Part shown: in pieces, positions 54,101 to 63,863 of the stretch
Numbering within the stretch: the stretch's first letter is position 1
Layout of the letters: each line of letters starts with the position of its first letter
From: Echinarachnius parma
Lineage: Eukaryota > Echinodermata > Echinoidea > Clypeasteroida > Echinarachniidae
Direction: 5' to 3'
DNA length: 64,000 bases
NCBI GenBank assembly: GCA_037951105.1
Contig: JBAMJV010008231.1
Span: 1 to 64,000, forward strand
Notes under the pieces: generated by a model
What the model was told of the DNA's origin: nothing
The model's database searches: none
What the model saw: the letters and a program-made list of their open reading frames with translations, nothing else
Program-made: the position numbers and the translations under genes

Positions 54101-56779
54101 CGCCTCTTTTTTAAGGACTTTTTCTAGACATGTTTTTGAAACATACTATCTCTTAATAACATAGAATTTCTGAATTTGTCGCAAATGGCTTAAACTGACG
54201 AAGAGTAGATGAAGTGTTATCTGCTTTGTCCACTGAGTGATGTGCATAATCTAAATAAATGCCACATGCCAGAGAACAGAGTGATAGTACAGGGCTCGAC
54301 ACTCGCACTGGCCCGGGGCCAGTAAAATTGCACTTTGGGACAGCAAAAATGTATTAAAGTCATATTTTGGTGGCCCGATCCGGCAAGCAGATTTTCAAGC
54401 TGACATTGACAAAATTAGAAAAAGCTTGTTTTCTTCCATATCATGCTTCACCTATTATCACTGGTTTGTTCAGAAAAGACTGATATTTGGAATAGTAAAA
54501 GTTTACTCATGAAATAAAATTTTTGGGCCAGTCAATTTTTCTTTCGGGCCACCAGAAAAGGGGAGGAAATTATTCCACTGGCCCGGACCGGGCCACTGAC
54601 AACAAAGGTAAGTGTGGAGCCCCTTGATGACTAATTACAATAGGTTTGTACATGATCAGAGGAGATCTTTCCACATTGAATCATTTTAAAAAGCGAAGTG
54701 AAAATTTGAAGCTACAATGTTGATTTTGGAATTTCTTAAATTTCTTGATTTTAGCAGATTTCCTTATCATTAACCGTGCGAGGGCCAAATTACATTCCAA
54801 GAATCCAACTGATCAGGTTCTTTAGACAAGTTTACATGACTAGTATATTCCCTTATTCATCTATAGCGCCAGAAGCAAGTGTCATGTTTGGACACACGAC
54901 TGCGTTCTATAAGTGGCCATTATTATTAATATGACAATGGATCTAGGGAGGAAGAGCTCTTGGAAGAAGTCAGTGTTTAATAATACAAGTCATTCAAAAC
55001 TGATCCATTGTGTGCATGTAGGGATCTAATTGTAGGTTAATCCCTTTTCAACGTCCCCCCCCCCCCCCCCCCGCCCTCCCCAGGGAATAGTTTACTGACC
55101 TTTGAAGAAGTCTATGATGTCATCGGGACGGCAGTCAAAGGGGAGTCCCCTCAATCTGACGCAGCCGTCATTCTCTTCAAGGTTCTTAGATCCGCTGCGA
55201 TTCGTCACCCATTCCATCTCACTTAACTTGGAACGGAATACTGTAAATAATCATAAACAATCATTGTGATGAATACTGATATAAAGACAAAACAAGAGAA
55301 TTGCAATTCACAATTATTGTTCGCATTGATATAAATTACATTGTTTGTTTTAATTTAATGTTTAGCACATGCAATTCAGCTTGTTTGCTGCCATACGTGT
55401 TCAAAATAAATAAATTAATGATACTCATGAAGAATACTAATCAAAAGTGAGTTCTATCAATCTAAAACATCAGTAATTCTCTTCCAGGTTCTTAGTTCCA
55501 CTGCACTTTAATAAATGAAATGAACATACTTATAATAATAATAACAATCATAGAAACAAAAGTATTCATTTCGATAGTAAAAAAATGAAGAGGAAAGGCA
55601 AAGAAGATAAGTGGAAGATAGAGAAAATACAAAAGGAAAGGAAGGAGGAAGATAAAGAAGATCATTAAGTACATCAAGCAAAAAATAAACAAAAACCAAA
55701 CAAAACAAAGACAATGAAAGCCTTAGAAGAGGATGAATGATAACAAACATGAATGTATTGGACAGAACATATAAAACAATAAATACACAAAATCAAAGAA
55801 ATAATATAAACATACCTTCAATGTATCTGTGACCAATGTGGTTCTTGTGTTTCTTCAGGGCTTTGGTCACGTCCTCGTGAGATTCGAACATGACGAAGCA
55901 TTCTCCAGAGGGACGACCTCCGGGCATGAATGTGAACCTGACACCTTCGGAACCGCCCTCTATGTGGCACTCTGTAAGGAGGATAAGGACAATACAATCA
56001 AACTAATCATTCATTATCTATTCATTTCTCGTAAAAGACATGGTAAAATGTGTCAGGAAATCACAAAATAAGCCAATGGCTTGAGAGGGAAGCGGCTCCC
56101 TATATGTCTAATACAGTACTAGTGTAATAGTGACCATCAAGAACAGTGGCCACTGTGAAAAGGTGCTCTCTACCGACAGCTTCCATAGATTCCATTATTT
56201 TTCTCTGCAGGGATTGCCACTATACACAGTTTTGGGGTTATTTCCAAAAATGGTAACCCGTCAGAAAAAAATAAGGTGTGGTTATTGGTAAACCTTTGAT
56301 TAACAAATTTAAATAGGTTTGCCTTGGGGATTTTTGTCATTGAAAATGTAATAAAAAATAATTACCTTGATATTTTAATTAAGGTCTAATACATCAATAG
56401 AAACTAGATTATTGCAGTAACTAGCTAGTGTTTATGCATCCATTTTAAACATAGTGCCGTGTTCATATTTCTCCTTGATGCGAACAAAAACGGTTAGCTA
56501 AAACATTCAAATAATAATCTTATAAAAAAGAATCTCTACTAATCTCTCTTTATTTCAAATAATGCTCTTTTCTCAATATTTGTAACTAAATTAGTTGGTT
56601 AGAAATGTTTATCCTTCTCACTACGTGCACTAGTCTATATAGTCAGTCAACAGGTTGAATTTAAAGTTGGCCAACATACCATTGAAGAATGTGACCATGT
56701 CATCAGCTGTGGCAGACCAGGGGAGGCCCCTGGCTCGGACAACAAACCCATCATCCTGTGATTGTTCGTCTCCTGACAT
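45183..56779 (-). CDS. HNRNPH: hnRNP H/F-family RNA-binding protein, 10 coding exons, 586 residues
   Basis: Exons (minus strand): 56,680-56,779; 55,816-55,971; 55,100-55,240; 53,098-53,236; 51,250-51,440; 50,629-50,796; 49,352-49,611; 48,155-48,455; 47,339-47,485; 45,183-45,340. All splice sites are GT-AG and the sum, 1,761 nt, is an exact open frame from [11 protein letters not shown] to GGNNFY-stop. Three quasi-RRMs lie at residues about 10-85, 107-184 and 367-440, each opening with RGLPW/RGLPF and closing GHRYIE, the signature of hnRNP H/F. These proteins bind G-runs in pre-mRNA and steer splice-site and poly(A)-site choice in the nucleus. Glycine/tyrosine-rich segments fill residues 215-365 and 445-586. 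The RRM2 exon boundary [15 protein letters not shown] aligns with the human protein. The RRM1-RRM2-Gly-RRM3-Gly order is as in HNRNPH1. The gene is littered with partial copies of its own exons (listed separately). Confidence 0.95.
45693..45836 (-). CDS. Candidate 48-residue cassette exon of the hnRNP gene
   Basis: Lies between the last two coding exons. The acceptor TTCTCTTCTTATAG is strong, the donor TTTAG|GTTAAT weak. 144 nt, phase 1 on both sides, so inclusion keeps the frame. It reads [20 protein letters not shown], then [20 protein letters not shown], then RKSLAANL. This is less glycine-rich than its neighbours and would add a charged segment to the C-terminal tail. Open frame, matched phase and a duplicated copy next door favour a real exon; the weak donor argues for low or regulated use. 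Confidence 0.4.
45955..46008 (-). pseudogene. Partial second copy of the cassette exon
   Basis: After an acceptor TTTCTCTTCTAG it reads [15 protein letters not shown], matching [15 protein letters not shown] of the exon at 45,693-45,836. The flanking intron is duplicated too (ATGTGACCCATATCAGT, AAGCTACTTGAACAAAA). The copy loses similarity after about 50 bases. Confidence 0.55.
46150..46600 (+). mobile_element. Decayed LINE fragment in the last intron
   Basis: The plus strand reads [34 protein letters not shown] and [10 protein letters not shown]. This is the HAFITSRLDYCNSLL segment downstream of the RT domain in CR1/Jockey-type LINEs, followed by frameshifted remains. SINE-like tails ending in ATATAAATG and (ATT)n lie at 45,590-45,690 and 46,620-46,780. 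Confidence 0.75.
47108..47253 (-). CDS. Candidate alternative last exon of the hnRNP gene
   Basis: After the acceptor ATGTTAATCAG, phase 1 entry from the exon at 47,339 would give [20 protein letters not shown], then [18 protein letters not shown], then [10 protein letters not shown]-stop at 47,108-47,110. The GGYGGGY ending is in the style of hnRNP tails. Against it: a poor pyrimidine tract and no clear AATAAA soon after. Use of this exon would replace the last 52 residues. Confidence 0.35.
47670..47770 (-). pseudogene. Partial copy of hnRNP exon 8
   Basis: The minus strand matches the exon 8 segment [20 protein letters not shown] (here [18 protein letters not shown], stop, QGNS). It lies in intron 8, about 0.4 kb after the real exon. 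A hAT-like element sits directly upstream. Confidence 0.7.
47781..48116. mobile_element. hAT-like miniature transposon (CAGGGCTC ends), copy 2, 336 bp
   Basis: Ends CAGGGCTCCACACTTAC and GCGAGTGTCGAGCCCTG, with CATAATA directly before and after, a 7-bp target duplication. Sited in hnRNP intron 8, 39 bp past the donor. Confidence 0.85.
48487..48570 (-). mobile_element. SINE tail fragment
   Basis: On the minus strand TGTAAAGCGCATAGAGAC ... TGCGCTATATAGAAATG and (ATT)n, the same tail type as the SINE at 43,390. Sited in hnRNP intron 7. Confidence 0.6.
50396..50675. repeat. Tandem duplication of the 3' end of hnRNP exon 6 and its donor
   Basis: The segment CCCCATCCCCCCCTTCCTGG through the donor (GGAG|GTAATATC) and about 80 bp of intron occurs twice, at about 50,530-50,675 (real exon end) and 50,396-50,529. 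The second copy keeps a donor near 50,477 but has no acceptor. Confidence 0.75.
51495..52001. mobile_element. 507-bp mariner-like miniature transposon next to an exon
   Basis: The ends CAGGGTGGCCCCCAAAAAAC and GTTTTTTGGGGGCCACCCTG are exact complements for about 25 bp, flanked by TA on each side. It ends 55 bases from the acceptor of hnRNP exon 5. Confidence 0.85.
52730..52833. repeat. Hairpin in hnRNP intron 4
   Basis: TTTTGATCACAATACAAAT and ATTTGTATTGTGATCAAA, with further pairing on both sides, form arms of about 32 bp around a 35-base loop. Confidence 0.7.
53280..53655. repeat. ~65-70-bp minisatellite in hnRNP intron 3
   Basis: About six diverged units containing GCCCACCATCCCGACCAACC and GATGAGATGTTATGAGC, starting about 45 bp upstream of the exon 4 acceptor. 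Confidence 0.8.
54290..54624. mobile_element. hAT-like miniature transposon (CAGGGCTC ends), copy 3, inverted
   Basis: Begins CAGGGCTCGACACTCGCAC and ends AAGTGTGGAGCCCC. Its sequence is the reverse complement of the copy at 47,781-48,116 with scattered differences. Confidence 0.8.
55465..55505 (-). pseudogene. Fragment of hnRNP exon 3
   Basis: About 40 bases match exon 3 (TCTAAGAACCTTGAAGAGAA against ACTAAGAACCTGGAAGAGAA), 0.2 kb upstream of the real exon. It encodes the NLEEN stretch and nothing beyond. Confidence 0.55.
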
Positions 56780-57170
56780 TGTGGATGATTTCTCTCAAGA
56801 CAATTAAGTTCCAAACGTCTGCAAAGAAGAACGTGCATGACAAATTAAAGGAAAATAGGCCTTTTAAAAAACATTCCTTCTCCTGAAATAGTGTCCTGGA
56901 TGAGTTCTCTCAAGACAATGAAGGTGAATCTCTGCAAAGAAGAACATGCACAACATTGACAACAGGTTAAAGGACAATAGCCGTTTAAAAACATTCCTTC
57001 TGACATTGTGGATAATTTATCTCGAGGCAATTGCGTTTCGGATGTCTGCATAGAAGAATGTGCCCAATCATGAATAAGAAATTAGTTATAATCATTTTTT
57101 AAAAACATTCTCCTGACATAATGTCCAAGTCCTGGATGATATCTCTCAAAACAATTAAGGTCTGCAATAA
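56771..57170 (-). repeat. Four-copy tandem repeat of the hnRNP start-codon region
   Basis: Units of about 110-118 bp begin near 56,771, 56,880, 56,998 and 57,111. Each repeats TCCTGACATTGTGGATGA, TTCTCTCAAGACAATTAAG and a TCTTCTTTGCAG-type acceptor. The first unit is the real one: acceptor ending at 56,819, 5' UTR 56,780-56,818, ATG at 56,779. The third unit keeps CACAATGTCAGAAGG, a start codon in similar context. The extra units could be alternative 5' exons or silent duplicates. Confidence 0.75.
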
Positions 57171-58259
57171 TGCTGGGACCCAGAAGGACCGGAACTCGGC
57201 CCGGTAAAATCACGCAATCGTGCAAGCATCAGCAAAAATGCAGTGTTTGGGGCTTATAATTGCTCTTTTTAATATATGCCAATAATATTACAAATATTGA
57301 TGCTTCGATGGATGTACATACCAATCTTAATACCTGGGAAAATAGTTACAGATTATCCAGAATTATATCCAGAATTAACTCAGTTTCGCAAGAAAAGTAT
57401 TTTTTCCGAATTAAATTGGACCTAGAAATCGATAGTTTGTTTAGCGATCAAAATTAACCGATATTCAGCGCAGTTTGTTCATTGTTTTGGGGCTCATTTC
57501 TTGTTCAGTTCAGCTTTCAAATGCCATGCAATCATGTTAGTAAAATGTAATGTTCAATTGGTTAATTCCGCATTTTCCTAACCGGATTTGCGGTGGGCAC
57601 CTTGAAAAGGCTGGAATAGGTTCATAAATACACAATAAAATCACTCTCGCACGAGTCTCACTCAGTCTCAATTAACACGTCATTATCAAAATTCAAGCTG
57701 ACCTTGATTCCTTGAACTTGAACTTTGAAGGACTTCAAAATCAAAATACCTGATTAGACTTCTTAGAAAGTTAAGAGTTTAGACTTTAGAATAAATAGTC
57801 TTAGAAATAGAAGTTAAGACCTTTTTTTTAGTTTAAAGTTAATTTACGATGACTGTTGTTGCATGTTGGCTGTGTAAATAGAGTTGGCTGCTAGTATTTG
57901 GGCCTGTTTTCAGAGCCTTGCCCTTGAAGGCTTGACCTTGTTAAATGTTACTTGATTGAAGTTGATGAATGATGTATTGTTGATTAGTATTACTGACAGA
58001 AAGTTTGATAGTCTTCATAATCAAACAGTCAAAAGTCTAAACCTCATTCAACAGACAACATACACTCAACAGACACAGTCACTGTCCGCGTCTGGTCTTT
58101 TCAACATTCATTTTCACATTTCAACATGTTCAAGTTCACAGGAAATTATTCTCTCGGTTTCCCAAAAGCAATCAATGCGCCGTGAATAATTCATTACATG
58201 CAGCTTATTTGTGCCAACTCGGACCACTACTAAGTGTTCCTCCTGTGGTTCCTACTTAC

Positions 58260-58440
58260 CACGCGGTGTATTTCTCAGTCGCGTTGCGCCACGCATACGT
58301 AACCAGATTTCGCTGAGCTCGATAAGACACCCACATACATTTATCACAGACACCAGCGCAAGGCAACATATATACAATCAGTACTTTAAAATATACACAC
58401 TGGTAAACAATGGGAACTCACTACTTTCTTTACAAGACTA
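58260..58440 (-). other. Possible non-coding first exon of the hnRNP gene
   Basis: The minus strand shows a consensus donor CCGCGTG|GTAAGTAGG at 58,260, preceded by a CpG-containing stretch. It is the best donor upstream of the start-codon exon and would give a 1.4-kb first intron. The transcription start cannot be placed. 57,180-58,259 otherwise holds nothing recognised. Confidence 0.3.
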
Positions 58441-58784
58441 GTAAGTTCAGCCGAAGTAAATGGTCAATTCAAGCAATAAATATTAAACTTAAGAACATAG
58501 TAAAATAAGTTTAAAGATATTGAAACATGTTGGTAACGAATCACATACATGATCGATGAGGAAACCCGCAGAAAAAACAAGAAAATATAATTTACAATAC
58601 CTAAAGTACCACGGCGATTGACAAAATGGAGAGCGTGCAGCTGCCAATATCCATTTTCGCTTCAACACAACCAACATTCAATTCGCCCAACTAATTCAGG
58701 GTCCAACCTTTCAGGGATGTTCACTCTATTATTTTGCTCTATTTTGAATTACTTTGATTTTGTTTTGAACAGTGATTACATGAA

Positions 58785-59105
58785 GTGCACCCCCCCCCCC
58801 CCCCCCCCCCCACACTCAGGTGGTCATCTGATGATCTGTACCACATGCGCGTTCCCGATTTTTCGGGAAAAGGGGTACATTTTTGGGGCTCAGTTCGGGA
58901 AAAAAATCTTGGAAAATAGTTGAAATAGGGGGTCTTTTAGCATTTTTTTCCCGAAATATTTTTAATTAGGGGTAGTTTTCAAATGTTCCTTCATTTAGGG
59001 GCTTCCCTTCCAAAAGCCCGTGATAGGGGGGTAATTTTGATGGCTTCCCTAAAATCATAGTATGGTTGACCGCCTGAGTGTGGGGGGGGGGGGGGGGGGG
59101 GGGCG
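58785..59105. mobile_element. Element with homopolymer (C/G) ends
   Basis: Begins with about 22 C then CACACTCAGGTGGTC and ends GACCGCCTGAGTGTG followed by about 22 G. The inverted ends continue inward for about 15 bp. A similar plan is seen at 60,902-61,327. Confidence 0.65.
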
Positions 59106-59278
59106 GGCTGTATTTGTACCAGGATCCTATATCCCTGTTTGTATACCAAGTCTTTACGAATTGCATTATTTGCAAAATTGCACTCTTTGTTGATTGTTTT
59201 TGTCAAATTATTTGGGAGCATGTACATCTCCGATGCCCCGTAGGCCGTAGCTGTATCATGTGCAATGCCGTGCCTTAA

Positions 59279-59829
59279 AGGGGTAGTACAGATTTGGACT
59301 TTGGTAAGGCTGAGCTTTCGTAACCGAAAACCTACAAACCAACAATAACATTACAAACTAATAGCAATAACTCCACGCACCATGCTCGAAAGGTAAAGGA
59401 AATTAGTAAAAAGCCTGTTATCCAAAATGTCATTCAAAAATATAGTACAACACAAGAGGGCGCTCTCTCAAAAAAACATTAGTTTCCGAACCATTTTTCA
59501 TACAAAATTATGCATGTGGTCTTTTGTTGAAATAATGATTATAAAAGAGATCATCAACAACTATTTAAAAACCTCTTTTTAAAAAATTTGAAAAAGCGTA
59601 AGCATTTTTTAAATTTTTAAAAAAATCATCAAATACATCTGGGGCCCAGATTTATTCCGATCTGATTTAATTAGTGATATTTCAGCTCTTTCTGAACCGA
59701 TTTTTGATCAAATATTCTGCAATTAAAATTGTATAGGCCTATGCTCTCAAATTTTACACTCAGTTTTTCAATCATCTCACAAAAAATTATTTTGTCCAGC
59801 GCCCTCTATACCAAAACTGAACTACCCCT
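59279..59829. mobile_element. 551-bp TTAA-target miniature transposon, complete copy
   Basis: TTAA-AGGGGTAGTACAG at the left and CTGAACTACCCCT-TTAA at the right. It is the best-preserved member of the family with copies at 2,280 and 62,928. Confidence 0.88.
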
Positions 59830-59833
59830 TTAA

Positions 59834-60375
59834 AGGGAGATAGTACAGGTTTGGAATAGAGGGCGCTTCAAGAAATGAAAAACTAAGTGTAATACTTGGA
59901 AGAGCACGTGATTTCAAAGATAAGAGTCATCAAACTAACTTTATTATTTTGATCAAAATCGGTTCAGAAACAGCAGAAATATCAATAAATATATCCAATA
60001 GACCGCTTCTGTAATGTATGCAAATAATATGCGTATGACGTCAGACTCCCCGTTGGCAAGCTTAACAATAGTAACTAGGTCCGGCAAGCTCCCTCAAACT
60101 TAGCTTGCCGGACCTAGTTTCTATTGTTAAGCTTGCGTCATACGCATATTATTTGCATATTACAGAAGCGGTCTATTGGATGTGGGTCCCACATTTATTC
60201 GATAATTTAAGAAAAATATTTACTTTCATAAACTTTTTCGAGTACCTATAGTTGTTGATGATTTCTCTATCGAATCATTCACAATTTTTCTTGCAAATGC
60301 CTATGGTTGAAACCAATTTGTTTTTAGAGAGCGCCCTCTTATGTTTTAACGGCTGCTTTTTAAATACTTTTTTTT
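59834..60375. mobile_element. Adjacent second copy of the same family, right end lost
   Basis: It shares the TTAA at 59,830-59,833 with the preceding element and begins AGGGAGATAGTACAGG. Inner text (GATCAAAATCGGTTCAGAAA) matches the family in the opposite orientation. It is interrupted by the palindrome at 59,995-60,180. Confidence 0.7.
59995..60180. mobile_element. 186-bp palindromic miniature transposon nested in the previous element
   Basis: The ends CCAATAGACCGCTTCTGTAA and TTACAGAAGCGGTCTATTGG are exact complements, with arms of about 85 bp (GCAAATAATATGCGTATGAC, CTAGGTCCGGCAAGCT). Confidence 0.88.
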
Positions 60376-60901
60376 TAAATACTGATAAAATGTTATACAT
60401 TCAGGCAAACTAATGTAATTTTCGGGCAAAATCATATCATATTGTTACGTGCCATGTTCTTTTCGAGCGAAACCGTCTCATATTCAGGCAAAATAAATAT
60501 AAATACTGATCAATATAGGCAAGTCAACCAGCCAAAGTAAGACTTTTTGAAATCCGCCATATAATAGCCCTGATTCAAAGCTCAGTCTCTGACATTTTCG
60601 GGCAGACCATTTTTATCCCAAAATGTAGGCCTACATTATGGATGCAACTTTATTGTTATTAATATTTTATTCGGCATCAAATAATTGTTATACATTCCAA
60701 TACTAATATAAATTTCGGGTACCAAAGCCCTCATATTACGCCTAATATGACCATGATTGAAATGTAAAAAAAAAAATGCTGAACTGCATCTATGACCACG
60801 ATTGGGCAAAGATCAATGATGAATTAGTGATGAAGATCAGAGGGGTAACTAAAAGGGGTTGGGTTAAGTGGGTTTCAATCATAGAGCTGTATAATTTCCC
60901 C

Positions 60902-61327
60902 GGGGGGGGGGGGGGGGGGGCACTCAAATTATTTTTTGACGGGGGTGTGCCGCACGGAACTCTGAAATGGGGGTCTTAAGAGCTGACTACAAGCAAAAAA
61001 TATAGGGTCTTTGGAGCTACAAAAACCCAGAAACGGGAGTTAATGGGTCTAAGGAGCAGACTAAAACTACAAAATACATAGACTTGGAGCTGCCAAAGAC
61101 CTACCCTCAAAAAGGCTCAAATGGTGGTCCAATTAGGAGCTGACTAGAAGAAGCTATAATGGACTTGGCGCTACTCAATTACCTAGCCAAGTCATTCCGG
61201 GGGTCTATGGAGCGGCAATTTTTGAAAATCGGGTATCTTTAGAGCGGCAATCGGGTGTGAAAACGGGGTTCTTTTAAGCGGCACATACCCGTCTTGCATT
61301 ATACATGAGTGCCCCCCCCCCCCCCGG
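60902..61327. mobile_element. Element with poly-G/poly-C ends
   Basis: Starts with about 19 G then CACTCAAATTATTTT and ends ATACATGAGTGCCCC with a C-run. It has inverted TGTGCCGC / GCGGCACA motifs near the ends. The G-run and TGTGCCGC motif at 30-80 suggest a truncated relative at the window start. Confidence 0.6.
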
Positions 61328-61360
61328 GATAATTTCATGGTTTCAATCCAACTTTCTTAG

Positions 61361-61562
61361 CTATTTCGGGCGCAATGGCTACTTGTGCGAAAAAGTAGCT
61401 GGTCGAGCTGGTCATGGGGACGATTCGTTTGTACACAGTCCATGCGATGGCGCGATCGGTTTTGTAAATTATAAAAGCCACGCTGATTTTCTATCGATTG
61501 ATATCGATTTGAGACATCCATGCGAGGGGTGTCTGTACTATTATACTCTCTTGTATACTTGA
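61361..61562 (+). CDS. Possible terminal exon of an unidentified plus-strand gene
   Basis: An acceptor-like TCCAACTTTCTTAG precedes an open stretch reading YFGRNGYLCEKVAGRAGHGD, then DSFVHSPCDGAIGFVNYKSH, then ADFLSIDIDL, ending in TGA at 61,560-61,562, with AATAAA at 61,641. No domain is recognised and no upstream exon was found; it may be chance. Confidence 0.25.
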
Positions 61563-62306
61563 ATAACTGTGGGATGTGTTGTTTGATAGTTTTATTGAAG
61601 ATGAAATGTCTATGTCACTTTTTTGTATATGTAATGTAACAATAAACAGAATAAAACAACAAAACAAAGATTTCACGCTCATGTTGATCACTCAGCTAGT
61701 CAGCTCAGTTTCCTATGCTTGACCTGAAATTTATTGGTTGAACACCCCCGTATCTTAAAAGAAGCAGCGTCCTCTTTAATTCTTGTTTGCATGCTGCGAC
61801 GCGTCTAAATCAAGGTTAGTTAAACGTAAATTAAACGTGTTTTTTGAAGAAATGTTATTCGTGCAATTGTTTATTATGTAAAGGTGATATATGTTTCACG
61901 ATTCATGTGATTTTTATACATTTTTAATAAAGATTGTTAGAGGAAAACGTGTTTTACTAGGCCGTAGAGTGACATGAACATGATCGACTTTGTGCGGTTG
62001 TGTCACGCGAGAGTTACAATGCATAGTGTAGCATGCGTACGCGTGGCTCTGGGATGAGCATTATTGCCATTGCATTGTGTGTGTGAGGTGTGTCAGTTTG
62101 TGTACATGTGCATGTGCCTGGCATGGCATAGCCTGTGAATGTGACATCAGTGAAATGAATATGACACTTAATTGTTATTTTCGAGCATGTTTCAGAAAAT
62201 ATAACATGTCTGAATGTGACTGAGGTATGAAAGACAGTTGAGAAATGTTTTGATCACATGATTGGATGGTTATTGGTTGGTATAGACAGGGAATGTACAC
62301 TTTCAA

Positions 62307-62694
62307 GTAGCCAAGGAGACGGAAGGTAGAGACATTTTCATTCATTTTGGGACTTTTTTGGCAATCATGCACTTTAGTTTTTATTTTTAGGCTATATTAT
62401 TTGTGGTCGCTAACTTCAACCCTAACACTAACCCTAAATTTGGTGGCTATAGGTCAGATTTAGTGGCTATAGTATCAGATTTAGTGGCCTGTAGGTCAGA
62501 TTTAGTGGCTATAACCTACTATATAGTAATAGTTAGATTTATTGGGCAGTATGAAAATTGAAGTAAGCGACCAAAATTCCGCAATAACAATATAGCCTAC
62601 TAAAAAGTGCAGGATTGCCCTTTTTTTTTTAACATGTCATAAAAAAAGTCAAAAAATGAATGAAAATGTCTCTACCTTCCGTCTCCTTGGCTAC
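62307..62694. mobile_element. 388-bp inverted-repeat element with TTAGGG-like tract and minisatellite
   Basis: The ends GTAGCCAAGGAGACGGAAGG and its complement (arms about 42 bp) are flanked by TTTCAA on both sides, a 6-bp target duplication. The centre holds AACCCTAACACTAACCCTAA and three or four GGCTATAGGTCAGATTTAGT units, the same minisatellite as in the element at 23,321-23,863. Confidence 0.8.
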
Positions 62695-62927
62695 TTTCAA
62701 GCCAAGGGAGCTCGGAATCGGATTATTATGGGATCATTATCATGAATCATTTGAATGATTATTAGACATAATCCAGGACCAGGGTCGATTTAGTTTAGTA
62801 ATGGATGGATATATTATGGGGTATGGGCAAACAATTTGGAAATAAGAAATGGCCGATATACACTGTATAATCATTATATCAGTGCAAGTGGGTGCGTGTG
62901 GCTCTTATTTTGGTATGTACACTATAA

Positions 62928-63665
62928 AGAGGTAGTTCAGTTTTGGTATACATGTAGAGGGCGCCGCACAAAATAATTTTGTTGTGAGATAATGAAAAAC
63001 TGAGTGTAAAATTTGGAAGAGCATACAATTTTAATGGCAGAATAAACTTTATTTGATCAAAATCTGTTTGAACTTTGAAAATGGCTGAAATATCAATAAA
63101 TATATCCGAACGTATTAAATCTAGGGCCCAGATAAATTCAATGATTTTAAAAATTTTTTTTAAATGATTACACTTTTTCAAAAATGTTCAAAAGAGGTTT
63201 TAAAATAGTAATTGATGATCTCTCTATTTAATCATTATTTAAACAAAACATGCATGTATGCAACTATGCATTATTTTGTATGAAAAATGGTTGAAACCAA
63301 TACTTTTTTAGAGCCTGCCCTCTTGTGTTTTAATGGCTCTTTTTTAATGATAACAGGCTTTTTACTTACCGTATTTGCTGGTGTATTAACCGCACCTTTT
63401 AAAAAAAAAAAAAAAAAAAAAGGGGGTGCGGTTAATACACTACCGTATTAACCGCACTTTTTTTTTTTTTTTTTTTTTTTTTTTAGGGGTGCGGTTAATA
63501 CACAGGAGCGGTTAATACACCGACAAATACGGTAGTCGTTTTGTAATTTTTTAAACCTTTCGAGCATGGTGGAGTTATAACTATTAGTTTGTAATGACTA
63601 ATGTTATTGTGCAGGTTTTGGTTACTAAAGCTCAGCCGTACCAAAACTGTAGGCCTACTACCCCT
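62928..63665. mobile_element. TTAA-target miniature transposon, copy with a nested insertion
   Basis: Left end AGAGGTAGTTCAGTTTTGG (flanking TTAA mutated), right end CTACTACCCCT-TTAA. An insertion at 63,367-63,534 accounts for the extra length over the 551-bp copy. Confidence 0.8.
63367..63534. mobile_element. Nested palindromic element (TACCGTATTTG ends)
   Basis: Begins TACCGTATTTGCTGGTGTAT and ends ACACCGACAAATACGGTA. The interior is GGTGCGGTTAATACAC repeats separated by long A and T runs. Confidence 0.8.
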
Positions 63666-63863
63666 TTAACCACTTTCTTCATGCTAGTTAATATAGGTGT
63701 ACAAAATAAACGCCACACACACCCACAATTTGAAGATTTTTGCAGTTTTCAGACAATTTAATAGACTTGCAGAGCCTTAGTTACTAGTTAGCCTTTTTCA
63801 TCTGAATAATATTGATTCTTCCTCCAAACCCCCAATTATCTTGATTCCAACACAAAAACTTAA

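Noticed and set aside
61305-61562. 85-residue open frame starting MSAPPPPG
   Set aside because: Its first part is the C-run end of a transposon; only the part after the acceptor-like site at 61,361 was kept, at low confidence.
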